Positions 5,476-9,480 of a stretch of DNA of 9,480 nucleotides are shown piece after piece. Position 1 is the stretch's first letter. Each line of letters starts with the position of its first letter. This stretch comes from Candidatus Eiseniibacteriota bacterium. GTDB lineage: Bacteria > Arandabacterota > Arandabacteria > Arandabacterales > Arandabacteraceae. A program made the translations under genes and the position numbers. The notes below the pieces were generated by a model, which saw only the letters and a program-made list of their open reading frames with translations, was not told the DNA's origin and searched no databases. The stretch covers positions 1 to 9,480 of the forward strand of contig JAUVJV010000053.1 of the NCBI GenBank assembly GCA_030592245.1, given 5' to 3'.

Positions 5476-6213
5476 GTGTCGGTTGAAACCGCAATCTATG
5501 CAATCATCGCCGTCTTCGCCGCCGGCCTGATCAAGGGACTCACGGGATTCGGGTTTTCCCTGCTCTCCGTTCCCGTGCTAGTGGTCCTCCTGGGACCAAG
5601 GACGGCCGTCCCGGTGATCATTCTGCTCAATGCCGTGGCAAATGTTGTGCTTTTCCCCCTCTGCAGGGAAGCCGCTCATCTGCGCCGGATCGTGCCGCTC
5701 ATCATGGCGGGGATCGCAACCGTACCTTTAGGGTTGTTGCTTCTGCTTACCCTGGACCCGGAAGTCGTCAAACTCCTCGCGGGCTGTGTGACCATCCTGT
5801 TCGCCCTTGCCTTCCTCACCGGATTTCAGCGACCGGTCAGGAATGAGAGATGGGGGTTTGCTGCCGCTGGATTGATCAGCGGGACCCTGAACGGCCTGAT
5901 CTCAACCGGAGGTCCGCCGGCCGTACTCTTTCTCACCAACCAGGGAGTCCCCAAGCAGGCCTTCAGGGCGAGTCTGGTGGCGTATTTCCTCTTTCTCAGC
6001 CTCGCCAGCGTTCCCATGTTCCTGGCGGGCGGTCTTCTGTCGGTCGCCATTGCACGCTGCGCGCTCCTGCTCCTTCCCGCCATGTTCTTGGGAGCATTCG
6101 CAGGAAGCAAGCTGCTTCGCAAGCTGCCGGAGCGGGGGTTCAGGGTGACGGCGCTCATCATCGTGACGTTCGCAGGCCTGCTCTCCGTCCTCTCAAGCCT
6201 TGGGATTGTCTAG
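5476..6213 (+). CDS. TauE/SafE (TSUP) family membrane permease
   Basis: This 245-residue, very hydrophobic protein has about eight predicted membrane segments, at roughly 5-19, 22-40, 44-62, 71-92, 97-115, 126-150, 164-208 (two spans) and 223-243. The two family hallmark repeats are visible: GLIKGLTGFGFSLLSVPVLVVLLGP near 17-41 in the first half and GLISGTLNGLISTGGPPAVLFL near 132-153 in the second. TSUP proteins move small sulfur-containing or organic anions across the inner membrane, for example sulfite, sulfoacetate or taurine-related compounds. The substrate here cannot be read from sequence, and no sulfur-metabolism gene is adjacent. The start is a GTG with GAGGT at 5466-5470 five bases upstream, so the ribosome site is modest. 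It ends nine bases from the end of the convergent sulfatase remnant. Confidence 0.9.
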   Translation: MSVETAIYAIIAVFAAGLIKGLTGFGFSLLSVPVLVVLLGPRTAVPVIILLNAVANVVLFPLCREAAHLRRIVPLIMAGIATVPLGLLLLLTLDPEVVKLLAGCVTILFALAFLTGFQRPVRNERWGFAAAGLISGTLNGLISTGGPPAVLFLTNQGVPKQAFRASLVAYFLFLSLASVPMFLAGGLLSVAIARCALLLLPAMFLGAFAGSKLLRKLPERGFRVTALIIVTFAGLLSVLSSLGIV

Positions 6214-6222
6214 GGTTCGCGC

Positions 6223-7045
6223 TTACTGGATATAACCGAGCGCCTTGAGCTCCTGCCGTGTCGACTCATCCAGTTTCACCGCGGTCTTGCCCCTGAATTC
6301 CGGCAGAGTATGCCATATCAGAACATAGGGTGTGGGTGGACGGGGCCGGGGGCTGCTCTTGGAGCGAGCGTCCACGCCTCGAAATTCAAGTGCGAAGGGC
6401 ATCGCCCGGGGATTCTCGAGGGAGTCGCGTATAAAGGTGTGCCCGGCCGCCTCTTCTCCGTCAATCATGACTTTGAACTCAAGGGGAAGGCGGGGGTGGA
6501 GCATAGGGCTCGTGGGGATCGAAGTAATGGGCGAAGAGAAGAAAAGGCCGGCCGGGGTTGTTGTCCACCCAGGCGAGAGCGTCACGGGTCGTCCCATCTG
6601 CATTCCGGCCCTCGAGTGGCGCGGGGTCATAGTGCTCAAACCCCCGGTTTATCCCGTACTCGTGCTTCAAGACACTGGCATTCACTATCGCCCCGGTAGC
6701 ATAGCCTTTATCCGAAAGGATCGTCGCGAGCGTGGGGAAGGTCTCCCGCATTTTGGAGACCGCCGACATCGCTCCGTGCTGGCTCGGGTAGAGCGAGGTG
6801 AAGATCGATCCGAAGGAAGGGAGGGTCCAGGGTGACTGGCTTATGGCGTTCTCAAAAAGAGTAGACTCATTCGCGAGCTCGTCGATCGCGGGACTCGTGT
6901 CGCGATGATAGCCATAGCAGCCGAGGTGATCCGGCCGAAGGGTATCGACCCCGATGATAAGAACATTGAGAGGCCTGTCATCGGCGCCGCACGCGACGAG
7001 GAGTGCGACGAGCACCACCAGAGCAGACTTCAGCGGTCTCCACAT
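6223..7045 (-). pseudogene. Sulfatase-superfamily lipoprotein gene, internally deleted and frameshifted
   Basis: Reading leftward from the ATG at 7045, the first frame encodes a lipoprotein signal ending LVAC (Cys19) and the N-terminal half of a sulfatase/alkaline-phosphatase-superfamily enzyme. It shows VLIIGVDTLRPDHLGCYGY with metal ligand Asp34, SPWTLPSFGSIFTSLYPSQHG with Thr74 at the nucleophile position, and FAHYFDPHEPYAPPPP. It stops at about 6479. A second frame then carries on from about 6505 down to 6223. It encodes a plausible family C-terminus that ends LDESTRQELKALGYIQ, a common close for these proteins. The central region with the DNT and D-HG metal-binding motifs, probably 150-200 residues, is missing, and the frame changes in a C-rich tract at about 6481-6497. 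Thr at the nucleophile position instead of the CxPSR Cys/Ser suggests a phosphatase- or transferase-like relative rather than a true sulfatase. The gene lies 76 bases downstream of pgi on the same strand. An assembly collapse could mimic the deletion. Confidence 0.75.
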
Positions 7046-7121
7046 TTGTGCCTCGACTTTATTGACCTTTCGCCCCGGCCGTGCTCACTGGTGCCGCCTT
7101 GCGCGCCCCGCCGTTATGCAT

Positions 7122-8786
7122 CTACTTCAATTTGCCGACGGCGGCTTCGAGCTTATCGAGCCCCTTCAAGGCATCCTTGCCCAGGTCGATCGAAAGCACG
7201 TGGCGTCCCTTTTTCTCGAGAGCCTGGAGGTCACCGGCCGCCTGGGCCGCGATCAGCTTCGCGAAGGTGTAGTCTGTCTCAGGAACCTTGAGGTCCCTGG
7301 CCGGCGAATCCACCAGCTGGATGAAGATAGCCTTATCAGGTCCGCCCTTGTGCATCTGTCCCGTGGAATGCAGGAAACCGGGGCCGAAGCCGAGGGTCAC
7401 TGCAAGTTTCATCCGGTTACGCAGGGCCATCCGGATGGCCTGCAGCTTCGTGGTGGAATCGGCACCGGGGGCGACGAAGGCCTGGAGCGCTATGTAGGCT
7501 CCCGCCCCGGCCTTGCTGAGGCTCTTCTTAAGGGCTTCCTCGAGACCCGCCCCGGAGTCAGCGGATACCGGGGTCTGTGCGTCGGCTTTCGCCTTTCCGG
7601 ACATCGCATCGCGTGCCAGCTGCTTGGTGAGTTCCACATCGGGCTGGTTGAAGGGGTGGATGCCGAGGATGGCGCCTGCGGAGGCAACGGCCATCTCCCA
7701 GCGGAACATCTCGATGGCGATGTCTTCGGCGTCTCTCAAGATAAACTGGATCACGGGGTGTCCCTTGGCCTCGAGTGCATCCAGGCGATCCAGCACCTCC
7801 TTCTCCGTCTCACTGGCAAGGGCGAGATAAACAAAGAAGCGGTCATCCCCGCAGATGCCAGGTTCGCTGAGGTTCTCCCCCGCGACCGGGATGATGCCCT
7901 TGCCGTCCTTGCCCGTGCTTTCGGCGATCAACTGCTCAAGCCAGAGGGGAAAGGCACTCAAGGAAGGGGAGGTCACGAAAGTGACCTTGTCTCGGCCCGC
8001 GAGCGCCAGTTCACCCAGGGTCGCTCCCAGCACCAGCCCTGGATTATCATCCTCGGGTGCGGCCGTGGCGCAGGTCACCGCCATGGAACGGGCCCGGCTC
8101 AGCAGGATGCCGATGTCGATCCCCATGAGGGCCGCCGGCACCAGGCCAAAGTGGGTGAGAGCCGAGTAGCGTCCGCCCACATCGGGCCTGGCGGAGAAGA
8201 CCATCCGGAATCTCAGCTTTCTAGCCAGATCCTCCAGGGGCGTCCTGGGATCGGTGACCGCCACGAAGTGAAGGCCGGGCGCGTCACAGATCTTGGAGAC
8301 GCGGTCATAGAAGTATCTCATCAGGGAAAGCGACTCGATGGTGGTGCCGGACTTGCTGGATACGACAAAGAGGGTCTCTTTAAGATCCACCGCGGATTCC
8401 ACCGCGGCTACCCGGTCCGGGTGCGTGCTGTCCAGGACAGTGAGCTCGGGATAGTCCGGGGCGCTTCCGAAGGTCGCCCGGAACACTTCGGGCGCCAGGC
8501 TGGACCCACCCATTCCAAGAACCACCACATGAGTGAAGCCCTGGTCCTTGATCTCGTCTGCGAAAACCCGGATGGACGCTATCTCAGCGCTCATGCGCTC
8601 GGGAAGATCGAGCCAGCCAAGGCGGTCTTCGATCTCAGGCTGATCCTCGGGAGACCAGACCGTGAAGTCCTTCTCCCATATGCGGCGGCCCATGTCTTCA
8701 TCGGCCCACTTGCCGAGGCGGTCATGAATCGCTGGTTCATAAGTCCCGAGTTTGAAGGTCCCCATTCTCGCTACGTCTGTTGGCAT
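7122..8786 (-). CDS. pgi: Glucose-6-phosphate isomerase, transaldolase-fusion type
   Basis: This 554-residue protein interconverts glucose-6-phosphate and fructose-6-phosphate in the cytoplasm. Two SIS-type sugar-phosphate folds are visible. They contain GMGGSSLAPEVF at 91-102, SKSGTT at 144-149 (phosphate binding), and the PGI signature DVGGRYSALTHFG at 202-214. The second PGI signature appears as HPFNQPDVELTK at 377-388. The C-terminal HSTGQMHKGG at 473-482 and the N-terminal stretch (RRIWEKDFTVWSPEDQPEIEDRLGWLDLP) are features I recall from the isomerase half of bifunctional transaldolase/Pgi proteins. Here there is no transaldolase domain. The start is well supported by AAGGAG nine bases upstream of the ATG. 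It follows the rpiB stop by 43 bases in the same direction, so it is likely the third gene of a tkt-rpiB-pgi operon. Confidence 0.9.
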   Translation of the reverse strand: MPTDVARMGTFKLGTYEPAIHDRLGKWADEDMGRRIWEKDFTVWSPEDQPEIEDRLGWLDLPERMSAEIASIRVFADEIKDQGFTHVVVLGMGGSSLAPEVFRATFGSAPDYPELTVLDSTHPDRVAAVESAVDLKETLFVVSSKSGTTIESLSLMRYFYDRVSKICDAPGLHFVAVTDPRTPLEDLARKLRFRMVFSARPDVGGRYSALTHFGLVPAALMGIDIGILLSRARSMAVTCATAAPEDDNPGLVLGATLGELALAGRDKVTFVTSPSLSAFPLWLEQLIAESTGKDGKGIIPVAGENLSEPGICGDDRFFVYLALASETEKEVLDRLDALEAKGHPVIQFILRDAEDIAIEMFRWEMAVASAGAILGIHPFNQPDVELTKQLARDAMSGKAKADAQTPVSADSGAGLEEALKKSLSKAGAGAYIALQAFVAPGADSTTKLQAIRMALRNRMKLAVTLGFGPGFLHSTGQMHKGGPDKAIFIQLVDSPARDLKVPETDYTFAKLIAAQAAGDLQALEKKGRHVLSIDLGKDALKGLDKLEAAVGKLK

Positions 8787-8829
8787 GTCACAAAACTCCT
8801 TGAGTCGGTTCCTGCCTGTTTATCCCTGT

Positions 8830-9282
8830 CTATTTGGTGTATCGCTTCTCTATATCAATGATCTTGCTGAGCCTGCGCTGGTGGCGCTCCTCATCGGAGA
8901 ACCTCGCGCCCAGAAAAGCCCTTACGATCTCCTTCGCTACCGCCGTCCCGATTATTCTCGCTCCCAGCACCAGCACGTTCATGTCATCATGCTCAACGCC
9001 CTGGTGTGCTGAATAGGTATCATGACATGTGCCCGCCCGGATACCTGGCATCTTATTGGCCGCGACACAGGCCCCGACGCCGCTGCCGCATATTAAGAGG
9101 CCGCGGTCGGCGCCGCCTCCGATGACTTCCTTTCCGACTGCTTCCGCGTAGTCCGGATAGTCAACAGGGTCGGTGCTGTGGGTTCCTAAGTCGACCACCT
9201 CATGGCCCAGTTCAACCAGGTATGACTCCAGGCATTCCTTGAGTTCGTACCCTGCATGGTCGGATCCAATCGCTACTCGCAT
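8830..9282 (-). CDS. rpiB: Ribose-5-phosphate isomerase B
   Basis: This 150-residue enzyme of the RpiB/LacAB family interconverts ribose-5-phosphate and ribulose-5-phosphate in the non-oxidative pentose phosphate pathway. Visible motifs are GSDHAG at 6-11, DYPDYA at 41-46, and CGSGVG at 65-70, where Cys65 corresponds to the catalytic base. ANKMPGIRA is at 75-83 and EHDDMNVLVLGARIIG starts at 97, with His98 matching the ring-opening histidine. The usual ERHQRRLSKI end is also present. Length and motifs match an intact enzyme. Its ATG begins three bases after the transketolase stop, and its ribosome site (AGGGGA) lies inside the end of that gene, so the two are translationally coupled. Confidence 0.97.
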   Translation of the reverse strand: MRVAIGSDHAGYELKECLESYLVELGHEVVDLGTHSTDPVDYPDYAEAVGKEVIGGGADRGLLICGSGVGACVAANKMPGIRAGTCHDTYSAHQGVEHDDMNVLVLGARIIGTAVAKEIVRAFLGARFSDEERHQRRLSKIIDIEKRYTK

Positions 9283-9285
9283 GGT

Positions 9286-9480
9286 TTATCCCCTCACAAG
9301 GTTGGTGGCCATCTTGACGACATTATCCGTGTTGAAGCCGAGCTTCTCATATGCGACCGGCCCGGGCGCGGATGCTCCGAAGCGGTTGAGCCCTATCACT
9401 GCCTGCGGATTGAGCGTGTATCTCTCCCAGCCAGTCGTGATCCCTGCCTCGATCGCGAGCCTCGCGACCCCGACGGGGAG
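9286..9480 (-). CDS. tkt: Transketolase, C-terminal end only
   Basis: The last 64 codons of a transketolase run in from the right edge of the window and stop with TAA at 9286-9288. The translation contains VARLAIEAGITTGWERY, VIGLNRFGASAPGPVAYEKLGF and NVVKMATNLV, matching the conserved C-terminal domain of transketolases (the GASAP and YEKxGF motifs). Transketolase moves two-carbon units between sugar phosphates using thiamine diphosphate. The catalytic and cofactor domains lie outside the window. It heads, or at least precedes, rpiB and pgi in a leftward operon. Confidence 0.93.
   Translation of the reverse strand, partial: LPVGVARLAIEAGITTGWERYTLNPQAVIGLNRFGASAPGPVAYEKLGFNTDNVVKMATNLVRG

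Noticed and set aside
6332..6835. Plus-strand open frame opposite the broken sulfatase gene
   Set aside because: No domain or start signal is visible, while the opposite strand shows clear sulfatase-family sequence at both ends.
6954..8861. A 635-codon open frame on the plus strand opposite pgi
   Set aside because: It is an antisense shadow. The minus strand carries pgi with all family motifs, and the plus-strand translation has no recognisable domain and extends into other genes.

Overview
The window looks like the end of a contig from an uncultured, GC-rich, diderm bacterium. Two predicted lipoproteins, a periplasmic LTxxQ (Spy/CpxP-like) protein and an ECF sigma/anti-sigma pair point to a cell with an outer membrane. 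No rRNA, tRNA or other lineage marker is present, so a phylum cannot be fixed. Bases 1-118 are abnormal homopolymer-rich sequence, probably a contig-edge artefact.

Region 1 (about 140-3342, rightward) is an envelope-response locus. It encodes an ECF sigma factor, a membrane-anchored anti-sigma-like protein, a membrane-anchored LTxxQ helical protein resembling CnrX/CpxP-type sensors, a secreted protein built of three near-identical LTxxQ repeats, and a lipoprotein with a CBM9/DOMON-like beta domain and a Gly/Met/Arg-rich tail. The most interesting signal is a pair of matching promoters, GGAATAT-N16-GTC(T/A)A. One lies just upstream of the sigma gene and the other just upstream of the repeat-protein gene. 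This suggests the sigma factor drives its own operon and the repeat-protein/lipoprotein pair as one regulon.

Region 2 (3343-5239) holds two hairpins in a convergent gap and a leftward M3-family oligoendopeptidase F gene with an intact zinc site.

Region 3 (5240-6213) is a divergent intergenic region with three tandem 17-bp repeats, followed by a rightward TauE/SafE-type membrane permease gene.

Region 4 (6223-9480, leftward) is a carbon-metabolism operon: the end of transketolase, rpiB-type ribose-5-phosphate isomerase, and a stand-alone glucose-6-phosphate isomerase of the type normally fused to transaldolase. Downstream lies a broken sulfatase-superfamily lipoprotein gene that has lost its central region and is frameshifted at the presumed junction. 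Transketolase, RpiB and Pgi together link the non-oxidative pentose phosphate pathway to upper glycolysis.
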